Shown here in pieces: positions 15,959 to 24,416 of a DNA stretch of 64,000 nucleotides; the first letter of the stretch is position 1, and each line of letters opens with the position of its first letter. The position numbers and the translations under genes are program-made. The stretch spans positions 1,360,924 to 1,424,923 of the forward strand of contig NZ_KI912155.1 in the NCBI RefSeq assembly GCF_000517125.1, read 5' to 3'. The notes under the pieces were generated by a model. It had not been told where the DNA came from and ran no database searches. It saw nothing but the letters and a program-made list of their open reading frames with translations. This DNA is from Arthrobacter sp. MA-N2. GTDB taxonomy: Bacteria; Actinomycetota; Actinomycetes; Actinomycetales; Micrococcaceae.

Positions 15959-16008
15959 AGTGCTTCCTCGACGAATCCGTCCTCATCGGGTGCTGTGGTC
16001 CGAGACAT
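15955..16008 (-). CDS. Seventeen-residue ORF coupled to the TolB-like gene
   Basis: An ATG at 16008 opens a 17-codon ORF (MSRTTAPDEDGFVEEAL) whose TGA overlaps the GTG start of the TolB-like gene. AAAGG lies nine bases before the ATG, so it can be translated. It may be a real leader peptide that couples translation, or the true but out-of-frame 5' end of the propeller gene after a shift. Confidence 0.4.
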   Translation of the reverse strand: MSRTTAPDEDGFVEEAL

Positions 16009-16029
16009 GCGTACGACCTTTCGTCTTTG

Positions 16030-16092
16030 GCGCGAGTTGGCAGCAGATGCCCGCAACATCGGATTTTGGGGTCATCTGCTGCCAGTTCGCGC
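16030..16092. repeat. Intergenic palindromic repeat, family B, copy 2
   Basis: Inverted repeat with arms GCGCGAGTTGGCAGCAGATG and CATCTGCTGCCAGTTCGCGC around an AT-richer centre. It shares the TTTTGGGGTCA...CTGCTGCCAGTTCGCG half with 13655-13716. It lies just beyond the stop of the sugar-cluster isomerase gene, a terminator-like place. Confidence 0.75.
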
Positions 16093-16107
16093 TAACTGGA
16101 GGGGTGC

Positions 16108-17106
16108 TTAGTCCTGGCTGAAGGCGGCGTCGAAGGAGGTTTGTGAGGGCGGGAAGTCGTATTTTTTGAGGGCGGCGAGGGCTTCGGGGGCGCCGTGGAG
16201 GCGGTCCATGCCGGCGTCTTCCCATTCGACGGAGATCGGGCCGGTGTAGCCGATCGCGGTGAGGGCCCGGAAACTCGATTCCCAGGGCACGTCGCCGCGT
16301 CCGGCTGAGACGAAGTCCCAGCCGCGGCGCGGGTCGCCCCAGGGCAGGTGGGAGCCCAGGACCGTGTTGCGGCCGGTGGGGCGGAGCTTGGTGTCCTTGC
16401 AGTCCACGTGGTAGATGCGGTCCTTGAAGTCCCAGATGAAGGAGACGGGGTCGATGCCTTGCCACATGAAGTGCGAGGGGTCCCAGTTCAGTCCGAACGC
16501 TTCCCGGTGCCCGATCGCTTCCAGGGTGCGCACGGTGGTCCAGTAGTCGTAGGCGATCTCGGAGGGGTGGACTTCGTGGGCGAAGCGGACGCCGCATTCG
16601 TCGAAGACGTCAAGGATGGGGTTCCAGCGGTCCGCGAAGTCCTGGTAGCCGGCGTCGATGACTTTCTCGGGGACGGGCGGGAACATGGCGAGGTATTGCC
16701 AGATGGAGGAGCCGGTGAACCCGACGACGGTATCCACACCTAAAGCGCGGGCGAGGCGGGCGGTGTGTTTCATTTCTTCGGCGGCGCGCTGCCGCACGCC
16801 TTCGGGTTCGCCATCACCCCAGACCTTGGCTCCGACGATGGCCTCGTGGCGGAAGTCGATGGGGTCATCGCACACGGCCTGGCCCTTGAGGTGGTTGGAG
16901 ATGGCCCAGACCTTGAGGTTGTACTTCTCCAACACCGCGAGTTTGTTCTCGACGTAGCCGGGTTCGTCCCAGCGCCAGGCGTCCAGGTGGTCTCCGGAGA
17001 CGGCGATTTCCAGGCCGTCGTAGCCCCATCCGGAGGCCAGGCGGGCGACTTCCTCGAAGGGCAGATCGGCCCACTGGCCGGTGAACAGGGTATACGGGCG
17101 GGACAT
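16108..17106 (-). CDS. Sugar phosphate isomerase/epimerase (xylose-isomerase-like TIM barrel)
   Basis: The 332-residue protein is an AP-endonuclease-2/xylose-isomerase-like TIM barrel. Characteristic strands are YDGLEIAVSGDHLDAW, GVDTVVGFTGSS, CGVRFAHEVHPSEIAYDY (metal-ligand Glu), FGLNWDPSHFMWQG and IYHVDCKDTKL, then SVEWEDAGMD at the end, so a divalent-metal site is present. It is longer than inosose dehydratase-type members and fits isomerases or epimerases acting on keto sugars. The start MSRPYTLF has AAGGAG five bases upstream. It closes the sugar operon after the first Gfo/Idh/MocA gene. Substrate unknown. Confidence 0.82.
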   Translation of the reverse strand: MSRPYTLFTGQWADLPFEEVARLASGWGYDGLEIAVSGDHLDAWRWDEPGYVENKLAVLEKYNLKVWAISNHLKGQAVCDDPIDFRHEAIVGAKVWGDGEPEGVRQRAAEEMKHTARLARALGVDTVVGFTGSSIWQYLAMFPPVPEKVIDAGYQDFADRWNPILDVFDECGVRFAHEVHPSEIAYDYWTTVRTLEAIGHREAFGLNWDPSHFMWQGIDPVSFIWDFKDRIYHVDCKDTKLRPTGRNTVLGSHLPWGDPRRGWDFVSAGRGDVPWESSFRALTAIGYTGPISVEWEDAGMDRLHGAPEALAALKKYDFPPSQTSFDAAFSQD

Positions 17107-17142
17107 TGGTTCTCCTTGCAAAGTTTCGGGGGGCAGAGCCGT

Positions 17143-18321
17143 TCAGTCACCGGCGAGCTGGATGATGGCGCTCTTGGCGTCGGCGGATTCTTCGATAGCG
17201 GCCAGGATGTATTGGACAGCGAGCCCGTCCTCGAAGGCCGGAGACGGCGGCGTCCCGGTGTCGATGGCGGCCAGGAAGTCGCGGATTTCGTGGGTGAAGG
17301 TATGTTCCCAGCCAATCACGTGGCCCTGCGGCCACCAAGCACCCATATACGGGTGCTGCGCTTCGTTGACCAGGATCCGGCGGAAGCCCTGCTCCCGGAC
17401 AGGAAGCGTGGCGTCGAGGAAGCCGAGCTCGTTGATGGATTCCAGGTCGAAGAGGAGTGAGCCCTTGTCGCCGTAGACCTCCATGGTGAGCGAGTTCTTC
17501 CGGCCCGTGGCCATGCGGGAGACTTCCACGGACGCGACTGCCCCGGAGGCGAGGGTCAACGTGGCCCAGGCGGCGTCGTCGACCGTTACTTTTTCCGGGC
17601 CGTCCGCACCGGGGCGGCTGTTCACGAAAGTGTGCAGCCGGCCGGAGACTTCGGTGACGGAGTCGCCGAGCAGGAAGAGGACCTGGTCTATCGCGTGGGA
17701 GGCGATGTCGCCCAGCGCGCCGGATCCTGCGGTTTCCTTGTTGAGGCGCCAGGTCATGGGGGAATCGGCGTCCACGAGCCAGTCCTGCAAATATGCGGCG
17801 CGGACGTGCCGGACAGTGCCGAGCCTGCCCTCAGCGATGAGTTCGCGGGCCAGGGCGAGGGCCGGTACCCGGCGGTAGTTGAAACCGATCATGGATTGGA
17901 TGCCGCGCGAGCGGGCTGCCCGCGCGGCTTCCGTCATGGCTTCGGCCTCGGCGAGGGTGTTGGCGAGGGGCTTTTCGACCAGGACGTGCTTGCCCGCTTC
18001 CAGCGCCGCGATGGCGATTTCGGCGTGCATCCAGCCCGGAGCGCAGATGTCCACGATGTGGATGTCATCGCGTTCCAGGACCGAGCGCCAGTCCGTGGCG
18101 GACTCGCTCCACCCGTACTTCGCCGCGGCCTCGGCAACTTGTTCCGGGTCCCGGCCCACGAGCACTTTCTGTTCGAAAGCCGGGACGTCGAAAAAGCTGG
18201 CCACATTCCGCCACGCGTTCGAATGGGCCTTGCCCATGAACGCGTAGCCGATCGCGGCGACACCGAGGGGTGATTTACCCGGATGGCCTTTTTCAGGGTT
18301 GGTGGGGGCGGAGCTAGTCAT
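17143..18321 (-). CDS. Gfo/Idh/MocA-family sugar dehydrogenase, levoglucosan-dehydrogenase-like
   Basis: The 392-residue NAD(P)-dependent oxidoreductase has an N-terminal Rossmann fold with the variant glycine motif GYAFMGKAHSNAWRN, the family Lys in VEKPLANT, the NYRR and SGALGDIASHAID signatures, and a C-terminal alpha/beta domain (SVEVSRMATGRKN, YGDKGSLLFD). The combination FMGKAHS, YLQDW and GDIASHAID is what I recall for levoglucosan dehydrogenase of Pseudarthrobacter. It probably oxidises a hydroxyl, typically C3, of a pyranoside. It lies between two other cluster genes with short gaps, so it is co-transcribed. Exact substrate not determined. Confidence 0.83.
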   Translation of the reverse strand: MTSSAPTNPEKGHPGKSPLGVAAIGYAFMGKAHSNAWRNVASFFDVPAFEQKVLVGRDPEQVAEAAAKYGWSESATDWRSVLERDDIHIVDICAPGWMHAEIAIAALEAGKHVLVEKPLANTLAEAEAMTEAARAARSRGIQSMIGFNYRRVPALALARELIAEGRLGTVRHVRAAYLQDWLVDADSPMTWRLNKETAGSGALGDIASHAIDQVLFLLGDSVTEVSGRLHTFVNSRPGADGPEKVTVDDAAWATLTLASGAVASVEVSRMATGRKNSLTMEVYGDKGSLLFDLESINELGFLDATLPVREQGFRRILVNEAQHPYMGAWWPQGHVIGWEHTFTHEIRDFLAAIDTGTPPSPAFEDGLAVQYILAAIEESADAKSAIIQLAGD

Positions 18322-18330
18322 GAGAGATTC

Positions 18331-19488
18331 CTAGAGGGTGGCGGCCATCGGGTCCCAGTCCTCGGGGAGGGCTTGGGAGGTCACGGCGGAGCTGTCGACG
18401 CCTACGAAGGTGCCGGATTCGGCGGACTCGGAAATGGAGACCAGGGTATCGACCACGTGGTAGGCGAGGGCACCCTGGGCGCGGTGCGGAACACCGGCGC
18501 GGAGCGAACGTGCCATGTCCAGCACGCCCATGCCGCGGCCGTTGGCCGGTCCCGTGGCGGGGATGATTTCCGCTTCTTCGGCTCCCGCGCGCCATAGCTT
18601 GAGGTCGCCGTCGAAGAAGTTCGGGTCCGGGAGCTCGAGGGTGCCCTCGGTTCCGGTGATTTCCACGAAGCCCATCCGCAAGCGGGGCGATTCGAAGCTG
18701 AAGACGCTGTGCGAGGAGGCGCCCCCTTCGAACTGGAGCATGGCACTCACATGTGTGGGGACCTCGACGGCGAATTCCTCCCCGGCCTTGGGCCCGGAAC
18801 CGACAACGCGGACTTCCTTGGCTTTGGAGCCGACGGCGGCCACCTTGCGCACCGAACCGAAGGTCTGGACCAGTGCGGTGATGTAGTACGGGCCCATGTC
18901 GAAAAGCGGGCCCGCGCCGTGCTGGAACAGGAATGCCGGGTTCGGGTGCCAGGACTCCGGGCCCGGGGTCTGGAACATGGTCAGGGCGGTCAGCGGGGTT
19001 CCGATGTCGCCGCGTTCGATGATCCGGCGGGCCGTCTGCAGGCCGGCGCCCAGGAAGGTGTCCGGTGCGCAGCCGAGGCGGATGCCTGCGGCGTCGGCCG
19101 TCTTCAGCAGGGCCAAACCGGATTCGCGGTCCAGGGAGAACGGCTTCTCGGTCCAGACGTGCTTGCCGGCAGCCACGGCCGCGGTGGCTACCTCGACGTG
19201 CGCCGCCGGGATGGTCAGGTTGACGATGATTTCGACGTCGGGATGGTTCAGTGCCGCGTCCACCCCGCCCCACTCGGGGATGCCGTATTCCTTGGCCCGC
19301 GCTTCCGCGGCTTCCTCGAAGAGGTCGGCGATGACGTGGACTTTCAGGTCCGGGAAGACCGTCAGGTTGTCCAGGTAGGCCTTGCTGATGTTCCCGGCGC
19401 CGATGACGGCGACGCCCACGGGCCCCCCGGAGGGAAGACTCAGGGAAGACGGGTTCGATGGTGTGCTCTGCTGCGTTGCGGCGCTCAT
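18331..19488 (-). CDS. Gfo/Idh/MocA-family oxidoreductase, second copy
   Basis: The 385-residue protein has the canonical Rossmann start VGVAVIGAGNISKAYLDNL, the catalytic-site WTEKPFSLDRESG motif and a C-terminal domain with EITGTEGTLELPDPNFF. The middle part MFQTPGPESWHPNPAFLFQHGAGPLFDMGPYYI is typical of the subgroup acting on glycosides or keto sugars. It is not closely similar to the neighbouring dehydrogenase, so it is not a simple duplication. Its ATG overlaps the TGA of the upstream TIM-barrel gene by four bases, showing translational coupling. Confidence 0.85.
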   Translation of the reverse strand: MSAATQQSTPSNPSSLSLPSGGPVGVAVIGAGNISKAYLDNLTVFPDLKVHVIADLFEEAAEARAKEYGIPEWGGVDAALNHPDVEIIVNLTIPAAHVEVATAAVAAGKHVWTEKPFSLDRESGLALLKTADAAGIRLGCAPDTFLGAGLQTARRIIERGDIGTPLTALTMFQTPGPESWHPNPAFLFQHGAGPLFDMGPYYITALVQTFGSVRKVAAVGSKAKEVRVVGSGPKAGEEFAVEVPTHVSAMLQFEGGASSHSVFSFESPRLRMGFVEITGTEGTLELPDPNFFDGDLKLWRAGAEEAEIIPATGPANGRGMGVLDMARSLRAGVPHRAQGALAYHVVDTLVSISESAESGTFVGVDSSAVTSQALPEDWDPMAATL

Positions 19489-20234
19489 GCGTTCACGTCC
19501 TGTGCTGCGTTGTCCTGAAGGAAGGCGAGGCTTTCGGCAATGCCTTCGAAGATGTCTCCGGCGTAGTCGTCGAATTCCACGACGCCCACCTCCAGGGACT
19601 TCGCGGCAGCAACGACGTCGAGCACCGGGATGGTGCCCTTGCCCGCCGGCAGCTGGGCTTTTGTGTCTGTGGTGCCGGGGCCGTCCTTGATGTGGATGAA
19701 CTTCACGCGGTCACCCAGGCGGGCAAGCAACTCGACGGGGTTCTGGCCGCCGACCGATGCCCAGTAGGTGTCGACTTCCAGGACCAGTTCCGGGTCCAGG
19801 AGGCTTTCGAAGTACTCCAGGGCGGTCTGGCCCTCGATGCTGGACTCAAGCTCCCAGGCGTGGTTGTGGTAGCCGACGCGGATCCCGTAGTCGGCCCCCT
19901 TCTTGGCTGCGGCGTTGAGTTTTGCCGCGGTGGCCTGGATGTCCTCGGCGTTCTGCCAGTGCTCGGCAGGCAGGTAGGGATCGATGACCGTGGAGATGCC
20001 CAATTCCTTGGCAGCGGCGAAGATTTCGTCCTGGTCCTGGCTCAGCAAGGGTGCATGGCCGGAAGGGGCGGTCAGCCCATTCTCCTTCAATGCAGCGCCC
20101 AGCTCCTTCGCCGTGGCAACGAAATCGTAGGGTTCAACCTGCGTGAAACCGATCTCGGCAACCTTCTTGATGGTGCCCGGCAGGTCTTCCTGCATGGCGT
20201 TGCGCAGAGTGTACAGCTGGATCGAGTAAGACAT
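19485..20234 (-). CDS. Sugar phosphate isomerase/epimerase, short form
   Basis: The 249-residue TIM-barrel protein carries the xylose-isomerase-like pattern: IGFTQVEPYDF, a metal/active-site GIRVGYHNHAWE, LVLEVDTYWAS, VKFIHIKDGPG and GVVEFDD, which give the Glu/Asp/His ligands. This subgroup includes epimerases and dehydratases of 3-keto sugars and inositols. AAGGAAAACC precedes the ATG. It is the gene directly after the permeases (57-base gap) and overlaps the following Gfo/Idh/MocA gene. Confidence 0.85.
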   Translation of the reverse strand: MSYSIQLYTLRNAMQEDLPGTIKKVAEIGFTQVEPYDFVATAKELGAALKENGLTAPSGHAPLLSQDQDEIFAAAKELGISTVIDPYLPAEHWQNAEDIQATAAKLNAAAKKGADYGIRVGYHNHAWELESSIEGQTALEYFESLLDPELVLEVDTYWASVGGQNPVELLARLGDRVKFIHIKDGPGTTDTKAQLPAGKGTIPVLDVVAAAKSLEVGVVEFDDYAGDIFEGIAESLAFLQDNAAQDVNA

Positions 20235-20290
20235 GGTTTTCCTTTGCTTGGTCAGTTGCGTGAAAAAGGCATTGCTTGAGGAGGGTCCGG

Positions 20291-21184
20291 CTAGCGGCCG
20301 GCGAGGGATCCGCCGATGCCGCCGACGCTGAAGTATTTGTTCAGGGTGGCGAAGACGATGATGGGCGGGAGCATCATGACGACGGCGAGGGCCATGACGC
20401 CGGACCAGTCGGTGAGGTTTTGCTGGAAGAAGGACTGCACGCCCACGGGGAGGGTGAAGATCTCGTTGGAGCGCAGGAACACGATCGCCACGAGGTAGTC
20501 GTTCCAGGCCAGGAGGAAGGCGAAAATCGCGGTGGACAGGATGCCAGGCAGCGAGTTGCGCAGCACCACTTTGGTGAACGATCCGAAGACCGAGCAGCCG
20601 TCGATCCACGAGGCCTCCTCGAGGCTGATCGGGATGGAATCGAAGTATGCCGCCATCATCCACGTGGCGACGGTCATTGTCGAGCCGACGTAGATGATGA
20701 TCAGGCCGAGGAGGTTGTCCACGAGTCCCATGCCGGCGAAGAGGATGAACAGCGGCACCACGGAGGTAATGATCGGCAGCGACTGCATGACGAACAGCAG
20801 CAGGGAATAGCCCGAGACGGCTTTGGAGCGGCCGCGGGAGAGGACGTAGCCGGCAGGTGCCGCGACGGCGACGGCGACGATCACGGTGGACAGCGTGGTG
20901 ATGAGGCTGTTGCTCAGCCAGGTGCCGGCGAGGGTTTTGGAGAAGACGCCGGTGATGTTTTCCAGTGTCAGGCCGGTCGCGGTGCTGTTCGGGCCCGGGG
21001 TCAGGGCCAGTATTACCGTGACCATGATGGGGACGAGGACGATCGCGGTGATGACGAGGATCAGGGCGAAGCGCCACCAGCGTCCTTGCATGCCTGCTTC
21101 TGAGAGGACGCGGCGGGTCTTTTCGGCTCCCGCGACGCCGAGGGCGGGTCCTGATTCGGGGTGGGCGTGGAGTACTGCGCTCAT
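20291..21184 (-). CDS. Carbohydrate ABC transporter permease, MalG type
   Basis: The 297-residue protein has six predicted membrane helices and the EAA loop SLEEASWIDGCSVFGSFTKVVLRNSLPG, which contacts the ATPase. ILALTPGPNS and the first periplasmic segment match CUT1 family inner-membrane subunits. Its ATG overlaps the TAA of the partner permease (TAATG). No ATPase gene is in the cluster, so a shared MsiK-like ATPase encoded elsewhere is likely. Confidence 0.9.
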   Translation of the reverse strand: MSAVLHAHPESGPALGVAGAEKTRRVLSEAGMQGRWWRFALILVITAIVLVPIMVTVILALTPGPNSTATGLTLENITGVFSKTLAGTWLSNSLITTLSTVIVAVAVAAPAGYVLSRGRSKAVSGYSLLLFVMQSLPIITSVVPLFILFAGMGLVDNLLGLIIIYVGSTMTVATWMMAAYFDSIPISLEEASWIDGCSVFGSFTKVVLRNSLPGILSTAIFAFLLAWNDYLVAIVFLRSNEIFTLPVGVQSFFQQNLTDWSGVMALAVVMMLPPIIVFATLNKYFSVGGIGGSLAGR

Positions 21185-22146
21185 TATTCGACGCTCGACT
21201 TTCGGATCTGGCGGTACAGGAGGACCGACACGACCACGAGGGTGAGGGTCATGAGGAAGGCGATGGCGACGCCGGGTCCGGTCTGGAAGTCCTGGAAGAC
21301 GCTGCGGTAGGCCAGGACCACGAGGGAAGTGGTGGCGTCGACGGGTCCGCCGCCGGTGAGGAGGTAGATGGTGGGGAAGTCGTTGACGCAGAAGATCGTC
21401 ATCAGGATCCAGCTGATGTAGGTGGAGCGGGCGATCATCGGCAGCGTGATCTGGGTGAACTGCTGCCACTTGCTGGCGCCGTCCATGCTGGCGGCTTCGT
21501 AGACGGTGGTGTCCACGGAGGCCAACGCGGCGGAGATCATCATCATCATGAACGGGAAGCTGACCCAGACCTTGAAGACCATGACCATGACGGCCGCGAG
21601 GTGCGGGTCGGCCAGGAACAGCGGGGTGCCTAGTCCGAGGTTGCGGAAGATGGAGGGGATGAGGCTGTCCGGGGTGGCGACGAGCCAGTTCCAGGCCGTC
21701 GAGGACACCACGATCGGCACTACCCAGGGCAGAAGGAGCAGGACCTTGAAGGTGCCGCCCGCGGGGATTTTGGTGCGCAAGAGCAATGCCAGGCCCAAGC
21801 CCACCAGCCAGGAACCAAAGACACCGACGATGGTGAACCACAGGGTGAACTGGGCGGCCTTCCAGAAAGCGGGCGAGGAGAGGACGGTGGCGAAGTTGTC
21901 GACGCCGACGAAGTTGCCGGTGTCGATCAAGGAGCCGTCGTGGGTCGCTTGGACGCCGGCGTAGATCAGCGGGTAGCCGTTGATCAGGATAAGCAGGACG
22001 ATGGAGGGCAACAGAAGCCAGAAAAAAGTCCGGCGGGTCTGGCCCGACAGTTTGCTCTTGCGGTTCACGTTCCCGACCCCGGACCCACCGGGGGCAACGC
22101 CCCGGCGGGCCCGGGCCAGGCTCGATTGTGTAGTGGTTGATGACAT
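21184..22146 (-). CDS. Carbohydrate ABC transporter permease, MalF type
   Basis: The 320-residue protein is the second CUT1 permease: a 40-residue cytoplasmic N-terminus (Arg/Gly-rich), then FFWLLLPSIVLLILINGYPLIYAG as first helix, about six helices in all, and the EAA loop TVYEAASMDGASKWQQFTQITLPM. It lies 13 bases after the substrate-binding protein gene and couples by TAATG to the MalG-type gene. Together they form the translocation pore for the unknown sugar. Confidence 0.9.
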   Translation of the reverse strand: MSSTTTQSSLARARRGVAPGGSGVGNVNRKSKLSGQTRRTFFWLLLPSIVLLILINGYPLIYAGVQATHDGSLIDTGNFVGVDNFATVLSSPAFWKAAQFTLWFTIVGVFGSWLVGLGLALLLRTKIPAGGTFKVLLLLPWVVPIVVSSTAWNWLVATPDSLIPSIFRNLGLGTPLFLADPHLAAVMVMVFKVWVSFPFMMMMISAALASVDTTVYEAASMDGASKWQQFTQITLPMIARSTYISWILMTIFCVNDFPTIYLLTGGGPVDATTSLVVLAYRSVFQDFQTGPGVAIAFLMTLTLVVVSVLLYRQIRKSSVE

Positions 22147-22159
22147 GGCAGGGGCCGCT

Positions 22160-23470
22160 TTACTTCTTGAGGACAGACTGGAGGCCGGTCTGGAAGGCCG
22201 TGAGTGCCGACTTTGCGTCGGTCTTGCCCGTGAGGATGGTCTGGGTGAACTGGTTGAGCGCCTGGCCGCCGTCGAGGACTGCGAGGTTGGCGTTGAGGGA
22301 GGTTCCCTGCGCGGCGAAGGTCTTCGCGATCGGCTGGTACTCCTTGACGATCTTCACGTTGTTGGGATCGCTGGCAAACTCGGGAAGCTCGGTGATGGAT
22401 TTGAAGACCGGGAGCGCGTTCATGAGCTTCTGCTGCCACAGCTGCTTGAGCTGGCCCATGTAGTAGACCAGGAAGGCCTCCGAGGCGTCCTGGGAGGGAG
22501 TGTTCTTGTACATCATGATGTTGTTCGGGAACACCAGTGTGGCCTTGTCGCCGTGCGGACCGGCCATCGGGCTGGCCACCAGGAGGTCTCCCGAGGTGTC
22601 TCCCACGCGCTGCGGCACGCCGAGCACATACATGCCGAAGGCCGCCTTCTTGTTCTTCCACTGGGCATCGAGGTTGTCCGAGGTGTAGCTGACGGCCGCG
22701 GGATCGATGATGCCGTTGGAGACCAGTTCGAGCAGGAATTCGGTGGCTTCGACGTTGCGGTCGTTCATGACGTCCAGTTGACCGTCCTTGGTGAAGACGC
22801 CGCCACCGTTGTTGATCATCATCATGATCATCAAGTGGTTGCCGATGTTGTTGCCGGCGCCGGAGCCCGTAGCGAACCCGACTGCACCGATGCTCTTGAG
22901 TTTCTTGCCGGCGTCGAGCAGGCTGGGCCAGTCGCTCGGGACCGCAACCCCGGCCTGGTCGAAGAGGGACTTGCGGTACCACAGGGGGCGCATGTCCAGT
23001 TGCCACGGAACGGCGACGTAGCCCTTGTCGGACTTGAAGGGCTCCAGTACGCCCGGCAGGAAGTCGTCGAACTGGCCGTTCTTTTTGAGCGCGTCCACCA
23101 CCTTGTCCGCGTAGGCGATCTGGCCCTGCTGGTCGAACTGGAACGCTTGGAAGCCGCCACCGGTGGACACTGCGGGGCCGGTTTTGGACGCGATGGCCGA
23201 GGAGAAGGTCTGGTAGAAGTTGTTCCACTGGATGATCTGGTAGCTGGCCTTGCTGTTGGCTCCGGAGAAGCCCTCGGTGACCTTCTTCGCGGCATCGTTA
23301 TATGCCGGTGTGGCCCACGGCATGTCCCAGAACTTGATGGCGCCGCCAGCGGAGCTTGAGCTGGAGCCGCCTCCGCACGCTGCGAGCAGAGGGACAGCCG
23401 CTGCTGCCGCCGTGAGGCCGAGGAAGCCCCTGCGGGAGAAATTGCGGCTGGCTTCGGACTTAACATTCAT
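22160..23470 (-). CDS. Sugar-binding lipoprotein of the ABC importer
   Basis: The 436-residue extracellular solute-binding protein (family 1) has a twin-arginine-like signal (NFSRRGFLGL) and lipobox LLAAC at about residues 28-32, followed by a Gly/Ser linker. The mature part has the conserved core ASKTGPAVSTGGG, WQLDMRPLWYRKSLFDQAG and FPNNIMMYKNT. AAAGGAATCACC precedes the ATG. It is the most highly expressed member in such systems usually, and the 130-base gap upstream may contain its own promoter. Ligand unknown. Confidence 0.9.
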   Translation of the reverse strand: MNVKSEASRNFSRRGFLGLTAAAAAVPLLAACGGGSSSSSAGGAIKFWDMPWATPAYNDAAKKVTEGFSGANSKASYQIIQWNNFYQTFSSAIASKTGPAVSTGGGFQAFQFDQQGQIAYADKVVDALKKNGQFDDFLPGVLEPFKSDKGYVAVPWQLDMRPLWYRKSLFDQAGVAVPSDWPSLLDAGKKLKSIGAVGFATGSGAGNNIGNHLMIMMMINNGGGVFTKDGQLDVMNDRNVEATEFLLELVSNGIIDPAAVSYTSDNLDAQWKNKKAAFGMYVLGVPQRVGDTSGDLLVASPMAGPHGDKATLVFPNNIMMYKNTPSQDASEAFLVYYMGQLKQLWQQKLMNALPVFKSITELPEFASDPNNVKIVKEYQPIAKTFAAQGTSLNANLAVLDGGQALNQFTQTILTGKTDAKSALTAFQTGLQSVLKK

Positions 23471-23600
23471 GGTGATTCCTTTCGGGACCGCTGCGTGGTC
23501 TTCGCGTTTGGTGCGGTCTGGCTCGACGTCGAGAAGGCGAATGATTGCTTTTGGTGCGCGGTTGCTCGGTTGTGCTGCTTGCGGGTCTGAGGGCTCGGGT

Positions 23601-24416
23601 TCAGAACAGGTGTGCGATGGATTCCGTCAGCCGTGCAAAGCCAGCCAGGTCGGAGGGAAAGGTTCCGGCGTGGAGGTGCTCCTTGAGCCGGCGCCACGTA
23701 GCGCGATGTGCGGATTCGTACAGCGTGGGCAAAAGGATTTCGCCTTGGGGTCCGGTAGCCCGGACTTCCGCCGGCCACGCGGCAAGCGGTTCGGGGACTG
23801 CGACGCTGACCCCGCCGTCGTCGGTATAGAGACGGATCTCGACGCCGGCGGGACGGGCGTTGCTCAGCAGGCCCTGGAACGAAACCGGGGCACCGTTCGC
23901 GAGCCGGCCGGACATCGTGTAGCCGTGCGCGCCCCGGCGCAGGACGCGAAGCGCGTTCAACTGACCGGTGACGCGTACGACGGCGGCGAGATGCTCGGTC
24001 AGCAGCCGTTCCGGATCGCTGCCTACCGCGGCAGTGGCGACGGAATCCAGCATGGCCGCGCGCCCGGCGAGCGAGCGAACGGCGTCTTCGGCCGGAACCA
24101 GCGCCGGGTTGGACGCCCAGCGCTGGTCCAGGACAACCACGACGCCGGCGGTTTCAGCGGCGTCGAGCAGGGCTGCGGTGTTTTCCGGGACGGGATTGAC
24201 GACGACGATGCCCAGCGCTCCGCCGTCGATCGCTTTGATCGCCTCGTTGGTCCAGCCCGGGGCGCCCTCGATGGCGGAAATCTGCGGAGCGGGCGTCGCC
24301 TCACTGGCGGGTTCGAAGCTGGCAGGCAGGGAAGCGACCGCGAGGGCCACAGCGCCGCTCTCTTCGGCGTCAGCCGTGGCCATGGCCGTGACGGTAACCG
24401 TGTACTGGGTGCTCAT
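23601..24416 (-). CDS. Uncharacterised 271-residue protein, Gfo/Idh/MocA-like without the glycine motif
   Basis: I do not recognise a named family. The N-terminal 100 residues look like half a Rossmann fold (ALGIVVVNPVPENTAALLDAAETAGVVVVLD has the beta-alpha-beta rhythm of the region around the catalytic lysine of Gfo/Idh/MocA enzymes), but the nucleotide-binding GxGxxG and the EKP motif are missing. The C-terminal part (VSFQGLLSNARPAGVEIRLYTDDGGVSVA and ATWRRLKEHLHAGT) resembles the Gfo/Idh/MocA C-terminal sheet. It overlaps the next dehydrogenase gene by four bases (ATGA), so it may be a non-catalytic partner subunit of it. Confidence 0.7.
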   Translation of the reverse strand: MSTQYTVTVTAMATADAEESGAVALAVASLPASFEPASEATPAPQISAIEGAPGWTNEAIKAIDGGALGIVVVNPVPENTAALLDAAETAGVVVVLDQRWASNPALVPAEDAVRSLAGRAAMLDSVATAAVGSDPERLLTEHLAAVVRVTGQLNALRVLRRGAHGYTMSGRLANGAPVSFQGLLSNARPAGVEIRLYTDDGGVSVAVPEPLAAWPAEVRATGPQGEILLPTLYESAHRATWRRLKEHLHAGTFPSDLAGFARLTESIAHLF

